Below are positions 40,809-49,561 of a DNA stretch of 49,561 nucleotides, in pieces. The position numbers and the translations under genes were made by a program. The stretch is from Betaproteobacteria bacterium (lineage in GTDB: Bacteria > Pseudomonadota > Gammaproteobacteria > Burkholderiales > SG8-41), in the NCBI GenBank assembly GCA_025363435.1, contig JANYDY010000040.1, positions 1 to 49,561 of the forward strand, given 5' to 3'. The notes beneath the pieces are model-generated. The model was given only the letters and a program-made list of their open reading frames with translations. It did not search any database and was not told where the DNA came from. Numbering within the stretch: the first letter of the stretch is position 1; each line of letters starts with the position of its first letter.

Positions 40809-43655
40809 CTACCGGATGCCATCGGCCCGGGAGGCGGCGCCCGGCGTCAGCGCCAGGTTAACCAGTTCCTTCTGCTGCTGCTCGTGCAGCGCCTTGTAGC
40901 CGGCCGCCGGCGTTGCCGACGAATCGCGTCCCGCATAGGTCAGTTTCTGATGCGGCAGCAAATGCCGTTGCAGGTAATGCTGAATGCGATGCCACGCGCC
41001 CTGATTGCGCGGTTCCTCCTGACACCACACGATTTCGGTGGCGTTCTTGTATTTTTCGATCTGCTTCTTGAAATCTTCGTGCGCAAACGGATACAGCTGC
41101 GCAATGCGGATCAATGGAATGTCATCGATACCGCGCTCGCGGCGACCGGCGCGCAAGTCGTAGAACACCTTGCCGCTGCAGAACACCACGCGCTTGACCT
41201 TTTGCGGGTCGAGGTTGTCATCCCATTCCTCGTTGACCGGGCTGAATTTGTCGTTCGAAAACTCTTCGAGCGGCGACACCGATTCTTTATGCCGCAAGAT
41301 GCTCTTCGGCGAAAAAATAATCAGCGGCCGGCGGTACGGGCGCACCATCTGGCGGCGCAGCAGGTAATACATCTGCACCGGTGTGGCCGGAATGCAAACC
41401 TGCATGTTGTAGTCGGCGCAAAGCTGCATGAAGCGCTCGATACGCGCCGACGAATGCTCGGGGCCGGCGCCTTCATAACCGTGCGGCAGCATCATGGTCA
41501 GGCCGCACAGGCGCCCCCATTTGATTTCACCCGAAGCGATGAACTGGTCGATGACGACCTGCGCGCCGTTGACGAAGTCACCATATTGCGCTTCCCAGAT
41601 CACCAGTTCGTCGGGGCTGGATGTCGCGTAGCCATATTCAAAGCCAAGAACCGCCTCTTCCGACAACAGCGAATCAATGACGACGAATTCGCCCTGTTTT
41701 TCACTCAGATGCTGCAACGGAATGTGGATGCCCTGATCCCATTTCTCGCGATTCTGATCGTGCAGCACGGCGTGGCGGTGGAAGAAAGTACCGCGGCCGG
41801 CGTCCTGCCCGACCAGCCGGATCGAATAACCTTCACTCAAGAGCGACGCGTAGGCGAGGTTCTCCGCCATGCCCCAGTCGAGCGGCAGTTTGCCTTCCGC
41901 CATCAGCTTGCGGTCGCCCATGATTTTTTCGACGCGCGGGTGCAACTTGAAATTGGCCGGCACCTCGGCGACCTTGCGACCCAGCGCCTGCAGATGCTCA
42001 AGCGGCAGCCGTGTGTCGTCGTTCTCGTTCCACTTGGTACCGATATACGGCCGCCAGTTGACTTCGAACGGCGGTTTGTAGTTCGACAGTATTGTCTGGT
42101 TAGTGTGGTGTCCACCGTCGAGCGCTTTGCGGAAATTCTGCACCATGGCGTCGCCGCCATCTGCCAGAATCACGCCTTCGGCTGCCAGTTTGTCGCTGTA
42201 AATTTTGCGCGTAGTCGGATGTTGATGGATGGCCTTATACATCAGCGGCTGCGTCACCATCGGCTCGTCCTGCTCGTTGTGGCCAAGCCGGCGGTAACAG
42301 ACGAGATCGATGACGACATCACGGCCGAATTTCATGCGGTAATCGAGCGCCATCTCGGTGACCAGGCACACCGCTTCGGGATCGTCGCCGTTGACATGCA
42401 GGATGGGCACCTCGAGCATTTTTGAGATGTCGCTGCAATACTGCGTTGAGCGCGAGTCGCGCGGATCAGACGTTGTGAAACCGATCTGGTTGTTGACGAT
42501 GATGTGCACGGTGCCGCCGGTGCCGAAGCCACGCGTTTGCGCGAGGTTCAGCGTTTCCATCACCACGCCCTGGCCCGCATACGAGGCGTCGCCGTGGATC
42601 ATGATAGGCAGCACCTGCTTGCCGGCCTTGTCCTTGCGGCGATGCTGACGCGCGCGCACCGAGCCGACCACCACCGGATTGACGATCTCGAGATGTGACG
42701 GGTTAAAGGCCAGCGTCACGTGCATGGGACCGCCGGGCGTCATGATGTTCGACGAGAAGCCGTCGTGATACTTGACGTCGCCGGCCATCACCGAGATTTC
42801 ATGCTTGCCTTCGAATTCCGAGAACAGGTCCTTCGGCATCTTGCCCAGCGTATTGACCAGCACGTTCAGACGGCCGCGATGCGCCATGCCGATCACGATT
42901 TCCTGCACGCCGGCGCTGCCGGCGCGTTGCAACAGATTGTCGAGCAACGGAATCAGGCTGTCGCCGCCCTCGAGTGAAAAGCGCGTCTGGCCGACGTAGC
43001 GCGTATGCAAGTAACGCTCAAGGGTTTCGGCCGCCGTCACGCGTTCGAGTATGTGCTTCTTGTAAGCGGCGTCGTAGCTCGGCTTTGAGCGGATGCTTTC
43101 CACGCGCTCCTGAAACCAGCGCTTCTGCGGAATATCCGTCATGTACATGTATTCGTAACCGATCGAACGGCAGTAGGTCTCCTGCAGAAAGCTCACGATA
43201 TCGGCGAGTTTCATCTGCTTGGGTCCGACCAGCGAACCGGTCGAGAACACCGTGTGCTGATCAGCGTCGGTCAGCCCGTAGAAGGCCGGATCGAGTTCGG
43301 GGATATTCGGTTTTTCCTGGCGGCGCAAAGGATCGACTGCGGCGTGGCGCGTACCCTGAAAGCGATAGGCGCTGATCATTTGCAGCACGCCGAATTGTTT
43401 TTCGCTGAGTTGCGGCTTGTTGCTGCCGCCGGCTACCGCGGCGACGCGTGTTTTCGCAATCTGCGCAAACCGCTCCTGCACCGCCGTGTGCGAGACGTCG
43501 CGGGCGCCATCGTCGAGCTTTTGCAACTCGTCGAAATAGCTGCGCCAGCGCGGCTCTACGGCTGCCGGGTCTTCAAGGTAACGGTCGTACAGCGCCTCTA
43601 TAAACGGTGCATTGGCGCCGAACAGGTACGAATTGCCGCGTAACTCATCAAACAT
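40809..43655 (-). CDS. sucA: 2-oxoglutarate dehydrogenase E1 component
   Basis: A 948-residue ThDP-dependent E1 that decarboxylates 2-oxoglutarate, full length for the family. The N-terminal FGANAPFIEALYDRYLEDPAAVEPRW binds the E2 core. Other landmarks are GMAHRGRLNVLVNTLGK, the ThDP/Mg site IHGDASYAGQGVVMET with NNQIGFTT, and the C-terminal LPHGYEGAGPEHSSARIERF. It lies 23 bases after gltA, so the sucA RNA motif known from Burkholderiales 5' regions has no room here. Confidence 0.97.
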   Translation of the reverse strand: MFDELRGNSYLFGANAPFIEALYDRYLEDPAAVEPRWRSYFDELQKLDDGARDVSHTAVQERFAQIAKTRVAAVAGGSNKPQLSEKQFGVLQMISAYRFQGTRHAAVDPLRRQEKPNIPELDPAFYGLTDADQHTVFSTGSLVGPKQMKLADIVSFLQETYCRSIGYEYMYMTDIPQKRWFQERVESIRSKPSYDAAYKKHILERVTAAETLERYLHTRYVGQTRFSLEGGDSLIPLLDNLLQRAGSAGVQEIVIGMAHRGRLNVLVNTLGKMPKDLFSEFEGKHEISVMAGDVKYHDGFSSNIMTPGGPMHVTLAFNPSHLEIVNPVVVGSVRARQHRRKDKAGKQVLPIMIHGDASYAGQGVVMETLNLAQTRGFGTGGTVHIIVNNQIGFTTSDPRDSRSTQYCSDISKMLEVPILHVNGDDPEAVCLVTEMALDYRMKFGRDVVIDLVCYRRLGHNEQDEPMVTQPLMYKAIHQHPTTRKIYSDKLAAEGVILADGGDAMVQNFRKALDGGHHTNQTILSNYKPPFEVNWRPYIGTKWNENDDTRLPLEHLQALGRKVAEVPANFKLHPRVEKIMGDRKLMAEGKLPLDWGMAENLAYASLLSEGYSIRLVGQDAGRGTFFHRHAVLHDQNREKWDQGIHIPLQHLSEKQGEFVVIDSLLSEEAVLGFEYGYATSSPDELVIWEAQYGDFVNGAQVVIDQFIASGEIKWGRLCGLTMMLPHGYEGAGPEHSSARIERFMQLCADYNMQVCIPATPVQMYYLLRRQMVRPYRRPLIIFSPKSILRHKESVSPLEEFSNDKFSPVNEEWDDNLDPQKVKRVVFCSGKVFYDLRAGRRERGIDDIPLIRIAQLYPFAHEDFKKQIEKYKNATEIVWCQEEPRNQGAWHRIQHYLQRHLLPHQKLTYAGRDSSATPAAGYKALHEQQQKELVNLALTPGAASRADGIR

Positions 43656-43678
43656 GTGGCCTTTCGCACCTCTTGAGA

Positions 43679-44977
43679 TTATTTGCGTTTATTGAGCGGG
43701 ACGAAATCGCGTTTCGGCGAACCGGTGAACAACTGGCGCGGACGCGCGATTTTCTGCTCGGTATCGCCGATCATTTCGTTCCACTGTGCGATCCAGCCGA
43801 CCGTACGTGCCACCGCGAACAGCGCGGTAAACATCGCCACCGGAATGCCGATCGCCTTGTAAACGATGCCGGAATAGAAATCGACGTTCGGATAGAGTTT
43901 GCGCGTGACGAAGTATTCGTCTTCGAGCGCGATTTTTTCCAGCGCCATCGCCAGCTTGAACAGCTTGTCGTCCTTCAGGCCCAACTCGTCCAGGACTTCG
44001 TGGCAGGTCTTCTGAATAATCTTGGCACGCGGATCATAGTTCTTGTAAACGCGGTGGCCAAAGCCGTAAAGCATCGCGTGGTTATCTTTTTCCTTGACGC
44101 GCTTGATATAGCTGCCGATGTGATCGACATCGCCGATCTCGGCCAGCATCTTCAGCACTGCTTCGTTGGCGCCGCCATGAGCCGGGCCCCACAGACTGGC
44201 CACGCCCGAGGCGATGCAGGCAAACGGATTCGCCCCCGACGAGCCGGCCGTGCGCACGGTCGAGGTCGATGCGTTCTGCTCATGATCGGCGTGCAAAATC
44301 AGAATGCGATCAAGCGCGCGTGTGATGGTCGGGCTGGATTTCCACGGCTCGCACGGCGTGCCGAACATCATGTAGAGGAAATTTTCGGTGTAGGACAGAT
44401 CGTTCCGCGGATACATGAACGGCTGGCCCTGATTGTATTTGTAGACCATCGCGGTAATGGTCGGCAGCTTGGCGATCAGGCGAAACGCGGTGATTTCGCG
44501 GTGGCGCGGATTGTTGATATCGAGCGCGTCATGGTAGAACGCCGACAATGCGCCGACTACGCCGCACAGGATTGCCATCGGATGCGCATCGCGGCGGAAA
44601 CCCTGAAAAAAGCGCGCGAGTTGCTCGTGCACCATCGTATGTTTGGTGACCGTGCTGACGAAATCGCCTTTTTGTGCAGGGTTCGGCAAATCGCCGTACA
44701 TGATCAGGTACGCAACCTCGAGAAAGTCGGCCTGTTCCGCCAGTTGCTCGATCGGGTAGCCGCGATACATGAGGATACCCTTGTCGCCATCGATGTAAGT
44801 GATGGTCGAGCGACAACTCGCGGTCGACATGAAGCCCGGGTCGTAGGTGAATTTTCCGGTTTTCGCGTAAAGCGGGCGAATGTCGACGACATCCGGGCCG
44901 ACCGAACCGCTCAAGACGGGAAAATCGATCGACGGCGTGCCGTCGCTGAAGGAAAGGGTTGCGAGCTTCTCTGCCAT
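43679..44977 (-). CDS. gltA: Citrate synthase (hexameric, NADH-type II)
   Basis: A 432-residue citrate synthase joining acetyl-CoA and oxaloacetate. Catalytic residues are visible in GPAHGGANE (His), [14 protein letters not shown] (His) and [10 protein letters not shown] (Asp). The long N-terminal beta domain (residues 1-60, [25 protein letters not shown]) marks the hexameric gram-negative type that NADH commonly inhibits. It lies between sdhE and sucA in one run, 93 bases downstream of sdhE. Confidence 0.97.
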   Translation of the reverse strand: MAEKLATLSFSDGTPSIDFPVLSGSVGPDVVDIRPLYAKTGKFTYDPGFMSTASCRSTITYIDGDKGILMYRGYPIEQLAEQADFLEVAYLIMYGDLPNPAQKGDFVSTVTKHTMVHEQLARFFQGFRRDAHPMAILCGVVGALSAFYHDALDINNPRHREITAFRLIAKLPTITAMVYKYNQGQPFMYPRNDLSYTENFLYMMFGTPCEPWKSSPTITRALDRILILHADHEQNASTSTVRTAGSSGANPFACIASGVASLWGPAHGGANEAVLKMLAEIGDVDHIGSYIKRVKEKDNHAMLYGFGHRVYKNYDPRAKIIQKTCHEVLDELGLKDDKLFKLAMALEKIALEDEYFVTRKLYPNVDFYSGIVYKAIGIPVAMFTALFAVARTVGWIAQWNEMIGDTEQKIARPRQLFTGSPKRDFVPLNKRK

Positions 44978-45070
44978 TGATATCTCCGCGGAACTTGGTC
45001 TTGGAATGTAAGATTATACGTGAATCAATTTCGCCTGAAACGGCATTCCGAACACGATGCCGCCGGCTTT

Positions 45071-45304
45071 TCAGGCCGCCTTCAGCATTTGCAACATCGG
45101 CTGCAGGCGGGCTTCAGCCAGCGATTCACGCTCCAGAATCAAGTCGAGCAGATGGTTATCGTCCAATTCAAGCAATTCCTTGAACTGTTCGAGCTGATCG
45201 GGCGCGAGAATTGCAAGATGTTGCCGGTTAAAACGGTCGAGGATGATATCCAGTTCCAGCAGCCCTCGCCTGCAATGCCAGCGGATTCTGTCGAGGTCAG
45301 CCAT
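45071..45304 (-). CDS. sdhE: SdhE flavinylation factor
   Basis: A 77-residue all-helical protein of the SdhE/YgfY family that promotes covalent attachment of FAD to SdhA. The RGxxE signature is present as RRGLLELDIILDRF near the N-terminus. It starts 16 bases after sdhB and ends 93 bases before gltA, so it is co-transcribed with its target. Its usual partner in enterobacteria, YgfX, has a possible relative at 26587-27054. Confidence 0.95.
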   Translation of the reverse strand: MADLDRIRWHCRRGLLELDIILDRFNRQHLAILAPDQLEQFKELLELDDNHLLDLILERESLAEARLQPMLQMLKAA

Positions 45305-45320
45305 GGTGCATCACCCGCAC

Positions 45321-46016
45321 CTATACGGTGCGCTTGACCATCATCTCTTTGATCTTGCCGATGGCGCGCGTCGGGTTGAGTCCCTTCGGACAGACATCGA
45401 CGCAATTCATAATCGAATGGCAGCGGAACAGCCGATACGGATCTTCAAGATTGTCGAGCCGCTCGTTGGTTGCCTCGTCGCGCGTATCGGCGATAAAGCG
45501 GTAAGCCTGCAACAGACCGGCCGGGCCGACAAACTTGTCGGGGTTCCACCAGAACGACGGGCAGGCGGTCGAGCAGCAGGCGCACAGGATGCATTCGTAA
45601 AGACCGTTGAGCTCTTCGCGATCGGCCGGCGATTGCAAACGCTCCTTCTCCGGCTCCGGCGTGTCGTTTTGCAGGTACGGTTTGATCGAATGGTACTGCT
45701 TGAAGAACTGCGACATGTCGACGATCAGATCGCGGATCACCGGCAGGCCCGGCAAGGGGCGTATCACTACGGGTTCTTTGACGTCGGCGAGTTTGGTGAT
45801 GCAGGCCAGACCGTTCCTGCCGTTGATATTCATTGCATCCGAGCCGCAGACGCCTTCCCGGCAGGAGCGACGCAGCGACAGCGTGTCGTCATGCTCCTTG
45901 ATGCGCACCAGGGCATCGAGCAGCATGCGGTCGGTCGGCTCCAGCGCGATGTCGTAATCCTGCATGCGCGGCTCAGCATCGATGTCCGGGTTGTAGCGAT
46001 AGATCGAAAATCTCAT
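45321..46016 (-). CDS. sdhB: Succinate dehydrogenase iron-sulfur subunit
   Basis: A 231-residue subunit that carries electrons from FAD to quinone. The [2Fe-2S] site is [22 protein letters not shown], the [4Fe-4S] site [16 protein letters not shown], and the [3Fe-4S] site [17 protein letters not shown]. All ligand cysteines are present and length is normal. It starts 21 bases after sdhA. Confidence 0.97.
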   Translation of the reverse strand: MRFSIYRYNPDIDAEPRMQDYDIALEPTDRMLLDALVRIKEHDDTLSLRRSCREGVCGSDAMNINGRNGLACITKLADVKEPVVIRPLPGLPVIRDLIVDMSQFFKQYHSIKPYLQNDTPEPEKERLQSPADREELNGLYECILCACCSTACPSFWWNPDKFVGPAGLLQAYRFIADTRDEATNERLDNLEDPYRLFRCHSIMNCVDVCPKGLNPTRAIGKIKEMMVKRTV

Positions 46017-46037
46017 GGCAATGTCCTGGAGAACGGG

Positions 46038-47798
46038 TTAGTACACGCGTGCTTTAGGCTGGAAGGTTTCAACAGTTAACGGCTTCAGCTTGACCGCTTT
46101 GTATTCAAGCCGGTTGCCGTCCTTCGACCAGAATGTATGTTTCATCCAGTTGACGTCGTCACGGTTTGGGAAATCGCTGCGGTCGTGTGCGCCGCGGCTT
46201 TCCTGACGCGCTGTCGCCGAAATCATGCTGGACACCGCGGTTTCAACCAGATTGTCGAGTTCAAGCGCTTCGATGCGCGCGGTGTTGAAGACCTTGCTCT
46301 TGTCTTTGGTGAAAGTGCGTTTGACGCGTTCGGCAACTGCCAGCATTTTGCGCACGCCTTCGGCAAGGCTGTCGGGAAAACGGAATACGCCGCAGTGCAA
46401 TTGCATGGTGCGGCGCATTTCGGCGCCGACTTCGGCCACGCTCTCGCCTGAGGTAGCACCGTCGAGTCGCGCCAGACGACCCAGCGGGCGATCGGTTGCG
46501 TCTTTTGGCAAATCCTTGTGCGCCTTGTCGCCGGCGATATCGCGCACGACCTGCTCCGCCGCAGACTTACCGAACACCAGCAGATCAAGCAGCGAGTTGG
46601 TGCCGAGACGATTCGCACCGTGCACCGAAACGCACGAGCATTCGCCCGCGGCATACAAACCACGCACAACTTTTTCCGCGCCGTTGTCCAGCGTATAGAC
46701 CTGACCGTGTATGTTGGTCGGCACACCGCCCATTTGATAATGGCAGGTCGGCACCACCGGGATCGGGTCTTTGGTGCAATCAACGTTCGCAAACTTCATC
46801 GCGATTTCGCGAATGCCCGGCAGGCGTTTGTCGATGACGTCGGCGCCGAGGTGATCGAGTTTGAGCAAAATGTATTCGCCGTCTTTGCCTGCGCCGCGGC
46901 CTTCCTTGATTTCGGTCGCCATCGCGCGCGACACCACGTCGCGTGAGGCCAGATCTTTCACCGTCGGCGCGTAACGTTCCATGAAACGCTCGCCGTTTTT
47001 ATTCAGCAGAAAGCCGCCTTCGCCGCGCACGCCTTCCGTGATCAACACGCCGGCGCCGGCGACGCCTGTCGGGTGAAACTGCCAGAACTCCATGTCTTCG
47101 AGCGGAATACCGGCGCGCGCCGCCATGCCGAGGCCGTCGCCGGTGTTGATGAATGCATTGGTGCTGGCGGAATAAATGCGCCCGGCGCCGCCGGTGGCGA
47201 GCAAGGTCGCCTTGGCCTGCAGGATCATGACTTCGCCAGTTTCCATTTCCATGGCGACGACGCCGAGCACGTCACCGCTTTGATCGCGGATCAGATCGAG
47301 CGCCATCCATTCGACGAAAAACTGCGTATGCGCGCGCACGTTGCGCTGATACAAGGTGTGCAGCATGGCATGACCGGTGCGATCGGCTGCAGCACACGAA
47401 CGCTTGACCGGGCCTTCGCCGTAATTGCGCGTCTGGCCGCCGAACGGGCGTTGATAAATTCTGCCGTCGGGTGTGCGATCGAACGGCATGCCGAAATGCT
47501 CAAGTTCGTACACTGCTTCGTTAGCCTTGCGACACATGAATTCAATCGCGTCCTGGTCGCCCAGATAATCAGAGCCCTTGACGGTATCGAACATATGCCA
47601 GTGCCAGTTGTCTTCGCCGTCGTTGCCGAGCGAAGCCGCCACCCCGCCCTGCGCTGCCACCGTATGCGAGCGGGTCGGAAAAACCTTCGACAATACTGCG
47701 ACTTTGAGATTGGATTCGGATAGCTGGAGGGCTGCGCGCAAACCGGAGCCGCCCGCGCCAACCACTACTGCATCAAATTGCCGTTTGGCGATCGACAT
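46038..47798 (-). CDS. sdhA: Succinate dehydrogenase flavoprotein subunit
   Basis: A 586-residue catalytic subunit that oxidises succinate to fumarate. The FAD loop is VVVGAGGSGLRAALQLSE. The histidine that binds FAD covalently is in RSHTVAAQGGVAASLG. HGANRLGTNSLLDLLVFGK and the catalytic Arg/His regions further on are intact. The ATG directly abuts the sdhD stop (TAGATG), with GGGGAA as ribosome site inside sdhD. Confidence 0.97.
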   Translation of the reverse strand: MSIAKRQFDAVVVGAGGSGLRAALQLSESNLKVAVLSKVFPTRSHTVAAQGGVAASLGNDGEDNWHWHMFDTVKGSDYLGDQDAIEFMCRKANEAVYELEHFGMPFDRTPDGRIYQRPFGGQTRNYGEGPVKRSCAAADRTGHAMLHTLYQRNVRAHTQFFVEWMALDLIRDQSGDVLGVVAMEMETGEVMILQAKATLLATGGAGRIYSASTNAFINTGDGLGMAARAGIPLEDMEFWQFHPTGVAGAGVLITEGVRGEGGFLLNKNGERFMERYAPTVKDLASRDVVSRAMATEIKEGRGAGKDGEYILLKLDHLGADVIDKRLPGIREIAMKFANVDCTKDPIPVVPTCHYQMGGVPTNIHGQVYTLDNGAEKVVRGLYAAGECSCVSVHGANRLGTNSLLDLLVFGKSAAEQVVRDIAGDKAHKDLPKDATDRPLGRLARLDGATSGESVAEVGAEMRRTMQLHCGVFRFPDSLAEGVRKMLAVAERVKRTFTKDKSKVFNTARIEALELDNLVETAVSSMISATARQESRGAHDRSDFPNRDDVNWMKHTFWSKDGNRLEYKAVKLKPLTVETFQPKARVY

Positions 47799-48146
47799 CT
47801 AGATTCCCCACAAAATTCTGACTGACCACGCGGCATACAGCAGCAGCGCGATGACAAACACTGCGTAGAGAGCGAGCCGCACGCCGGCGTGCTTGACGTA
47901 ATCCATGACGATGTCGCGAACGCCTATCCATGCATGCAGATAGAGGCTGAACAGAAACAGCAGCGTTGCGTATTTCATCCACTGCGGCGTAAACATCATG
48001 CGCCAGGTTGCGAAGTCCAGCTTCGGGCCGTTACACAGCAGAACGAAAAACCCCGCCACGTAAACAACCATGATAACGGCGGTGATGCGCTGGTAGAGCC
48101 AGTCGCGCAGACCGTAATGGGCGCCGACTATGGTCCGATTTACCAT
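47799..48146 (-). CDS. sdhD: Succinate dehydrogenase membrane anchor subunit D
   Basis: A 115-residue membrane protein with three hydrophobic helices. YQRITAVIMVVYVAGFFVLLC is the first, and LYLHAWIGVRDIVMDYVKH carries the HAWIG...DY signature that contributes to the heme and quinone site. I prefer ATG 48146 with GGGGTGG just upstream over the in-frame GTG at 48155. Either start overlaps the end of sdhC, so the two are coupled. Confidence 0.94.
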   Translation of the reverse strand: MVNRTIVGAHYGLRDWLYQRITAVIMVVYVAGFFVLLCNGPKLDFATWRMMFTPQWMKYATLLFLFSLYLHAWIGVRDIVMDYVKHAGVRLALYAVFVIALLLYAAWSVRILWGI

Positions 48147-48511
48147 ATTTGCCACCCCGCCAGCAGTGTCAGCACGATGCCGCCGGCAAGCACCCAGCGG
48201 CTGCTGGCGCGCGCCGTTTCAAGATCACCGCCGATATCGAGATCAAGCGCCAGATAACGTATGCCCGCGCACAAATGATGAAAAAACCCCCAGCACAATC
48301 CGAGCACGGCCAGTTTAACCAGCCAGCTCATGAAGAATATGCGCAGATCATTGAATGCGCCGAACGAAGTCAGGCTCTGCTGCAAGCCGTAGAGCAGCAG
48401 CGGCAGCGCAAAAAATAGCGCGGCGCCGCTGACGCGATGCATGATCGAGATGATCGCCGGCACCGGCTGCTTTATTTGCATCAAGTTAAGATATTTTGGT
48501 CGATTAGGCAT
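48140..48511 (-). CDS. sdhC: Succinate dehydrogenase cytochrome b556 subunit C
   Basis: A 123-residue membrane subunit with three transmembrane helices. PNRPKYLNL at the start is typical of SdhC. SIMHRVSGAALF supplies the quinone-site Ser/Arg region and FHHLCAGIRYLALD carries the heme histidine. Start ATG 48511 has GGAAG upstream; the long frame extending to 48763 has no family similarity. It is the first gene of the TCA operon. Confidence 0.95.
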   Translation of the reverse strand: MPNRPKYLNLMQIKQPVPAIISIMHRVSGAALFFALPLLLYGLQQSLTSFGAFNDLRIFFMSWLVKLAVLGLCWGFFHHLCAGIRYLALDLDIGGDLETARASSRWVLAGGIVLTLLAGWQIW

Positions 48512-48913
48512 GTCGCTTCCGATTGTGATCGTCAATCCGCAGGCCGCAACGCCGGGTGCGGCAAGGTGGCACGCAAACAGAGTCTGCAGAACGCTGCTAA
48601 CGTCGGCGATTTTAACAGCAAATGCTGCATTGCATAAGACGCGCCGCGCGCCGCTTGATTGGTGTGCGGTAACAACTTGCGCGAGTGTCGCGCTAACCCG
48701 GAATCTCCATTTCAAGGCGGGCGAACTGATGCGCGCAAACACAAGCGCGCGGCGCTTTGACACCCCCCGACCCGATTCGCTATTATCAGGTGTTGGTTCG
48801 ATTGCTTGCGCGCCCAGCGATGAAGTTCCTTTCCGCGCCTATGCCCGCCGCAAGCATCTGCTAGTCTGAATTTTTAACTGTTTGTTTTCTAATCGTTCCC
48901 GGGAGTACCAGAA
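48512..48913. promoter_or_regulatory. Divergent promoter region of the sdh operon and mdh
   Basis: A 402-base gap without a credible gene. On the minus strand an extended -10 (TG-T-TAAAAT, box at 48614-48609) with a weak -35 could start the sdh operon transcript near 48602, giving a leader of about 90 bases with GC-rich self-complementary stretches. The mdh promoter is listed separately. Confidence 0.55.
48757..48786 (+). promoter_or_regulatory. Sigma-70 promoter of mdh
   Basis: TTGACA at 48757-48762 matches the -35 consensus exactly. After 18 bases TATTAT at 48781-48786 matches the -10 at five of six positions. The start would be near 48793, leaving a leader of about 120 bases before the mdh ATG. 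Confidence 0.85.
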
Positions 48914-49561
48914 ATGAAACGTCCTGTTCGCGTAGCGGTCACCGGCGCGGCCGGCCAGATCGGCTACAGCCTGTTGTTCCGTATTGCATCCGGCGAAATG
49001 CTTGGCAAAGACCAGCCGGTCATTCTCCAGTTGCTGGAAATCCCGGACGAAAAAGCGCAAAAAGCGCTGGGCGGCGTCATGATGGAGCTTGACGACTGCG
49101 CGTTTCCGCTGCTCGCCGGCATGATTCCGGCAAGCGATCCGAAAGTTGCGTTTAAGGATGCCGACTATGCGCTGCTGGTCGGCGCGCGTCCGCGCGGCCC
49201 CGGCATGGAACGCAAGGATCTGCTCGAAGCCAACGGAAAAATTTTCGGACCGCAGGGCAAGGCACTTTCGGAAGTTGCCAGCCGCGACATCAAGGTGCTG
49301 GTGGTCGGCAATCCGGCCAATACAAACTGCCTGATCGCGATGAAAAACGCGCCGGAACTGAAGCCGACGCAGTTCACTGCAATGATGCGCCTCGACCACA
49401 ACCGCGCGCTGACCCAGGTCGCGCAAAAAGTCGGCAAACCGGTTTCCAGCGTGACCAAAATGACGGTGTGGGGCAACCACTCCGCCACCCAGTATCCGGA
49501 TATTTTCCAGACCGAAGTCGAGGGCAAAAAAGCCTGGCCGATGATTAACGACCAGAACTGG
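48914..49561 (+). CDS. mdh: Malate dehydrogenase, N-terminal 216 residues (cut by window end)
   Basis: The frame is open from ATG 48914 to the window end. The protein is the betaproteobacterial/cytosolic type malate dehydrogenase, NAD-dependent, converting malate to oxaloacetate. Visible are the Rossmann loop [36 protein letters not shown] (mobile loop with substrate arginines), [25 protein letters not shown] (the catalytic-aspartate region) and VTVWGNHS-like [14 protein letters not shown] (catalytic His). About one third of the usual 327 residues is missing. The ribosome site GGGAG is about 8 bases upstream. Confidence 0.97.
   Translation, partial: MKRPVRVAVTGAAGQIGYSLLFRIASGEMLGKDQPVILQLLEIPDEKAQKALGGVMMELDDCAFPLLAGMIPASDPKVAFKDADYALLVGARPRGPGMERKDLLEANGKIFGPQGKALSEVASRDIKVLVVGNPANTNCLIAMKNAPELKPTQFTAMMRLDHNRALTQVAQKVGKPVSSVTKMTVWGNHSATQYPDIFQTEVEGKKAWPMINDQNW

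Noticed and set aside
40884-42425. 513-residue plus-strand open frame opposite sucA
   Set aside because: It is fully antisense to a well conserved enzyme and has no recognisable domain.
43656-43678. sucA RNA motif before sucA
   Set aside because: The gltA-sucA gap is only 23 bases, too short for the motif.
48820-48864. 14-codon open frame in the mdh leader (possible leader peptide)
   Set aside because: No ribosome site precedes it and it has no regulatory codon run; short frames of this size are expected by chance.

Overview
The window is GC-rich, densely coded DNA from a betaproteobacterium, most likely Burkholderiales or a close relative. Three things point there. The succinate dehydrogenase, citrate synthase and 2-oxoglutarate dehydrogenase genes are fused into one colinear run (sdhC-sdhD-sdhA-sdhB-sdhE-gltA-sucA-sucB-lpdA-zapE) with mdh divergent from it. 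There are six solute-receptor genes of the Bug/TctC family, which is greatly expanded in this group. There is also a GTP-type PEP carboxykinase. I saw no tRNA, rRNA, insertion sequence, prophage or CRISPR array.

Positions 1-19.7 kb are an accessory catabolic region. A CysB-like LysR regulator (4690-5634) diverges from two tandem paralogous ThDP-dependent enzymes, a Bug receptor and the first codons of another gene. A second leftward run (10224 to 5641) holds a 3-hydroxyisobutyrate-dehydrogenase-like enzyme, a lipoprotein, a bacterial SET-domain protein, an Old Yellow Enzyme and a Bug receptor. Going right from 10416 are two coupled Gfo/Idh/MocA oxidoreductases with a Bug receptor. Next comes a compact operon: an M24 peptidase-like protein, a zinc alcohol dehydrogenase, a two-domain PEP-synthase-like phosphohistidine protein and a D-2-hydroxyacid dehydrogenase. 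A CtBP/PGDH-like dehydrogenase and a strong terminator end it. This operon is the best candidate for an undescribed pathway.

Positions 19.7-31.3 kb are mixed: pckG, two MFS exporters, a YfcG-like glutathione transferase, three more Bug receptors (one with a large insertion, one coupled to a Gal80-like Gfo/Idh protein), a small secreted protein, a YgfX-like membrane protein and a pair of J-domain-like proteins that both lack the HPD motif.

Positions 31.5-49.6 kb are central metabolism. On the minus strand the TCA genes run from 48511 to 36906. They are followed in the same direction by an acrylyl-CoA-reductase-like enzyme, propionyl-CoA synthetase, an amidohydrolase and an NHL-repeat lipoprotein. 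The TCA genes give a near-complete path: malate to oxaloacetate (mdh), citrate (gltA), 2-oxoglutarate to succinyl-CoA (sucA, sucB, lpdA) and succinate to fumarate (sdh, with sdhE as flavinylation factor). pckG links oxaloacetate to PEP. Promoters were readable for mdh and for the J-domain-like pair, and a weaker one for sdhC. An 18-bp perfect inverted repeat separates sucB from lpdA.
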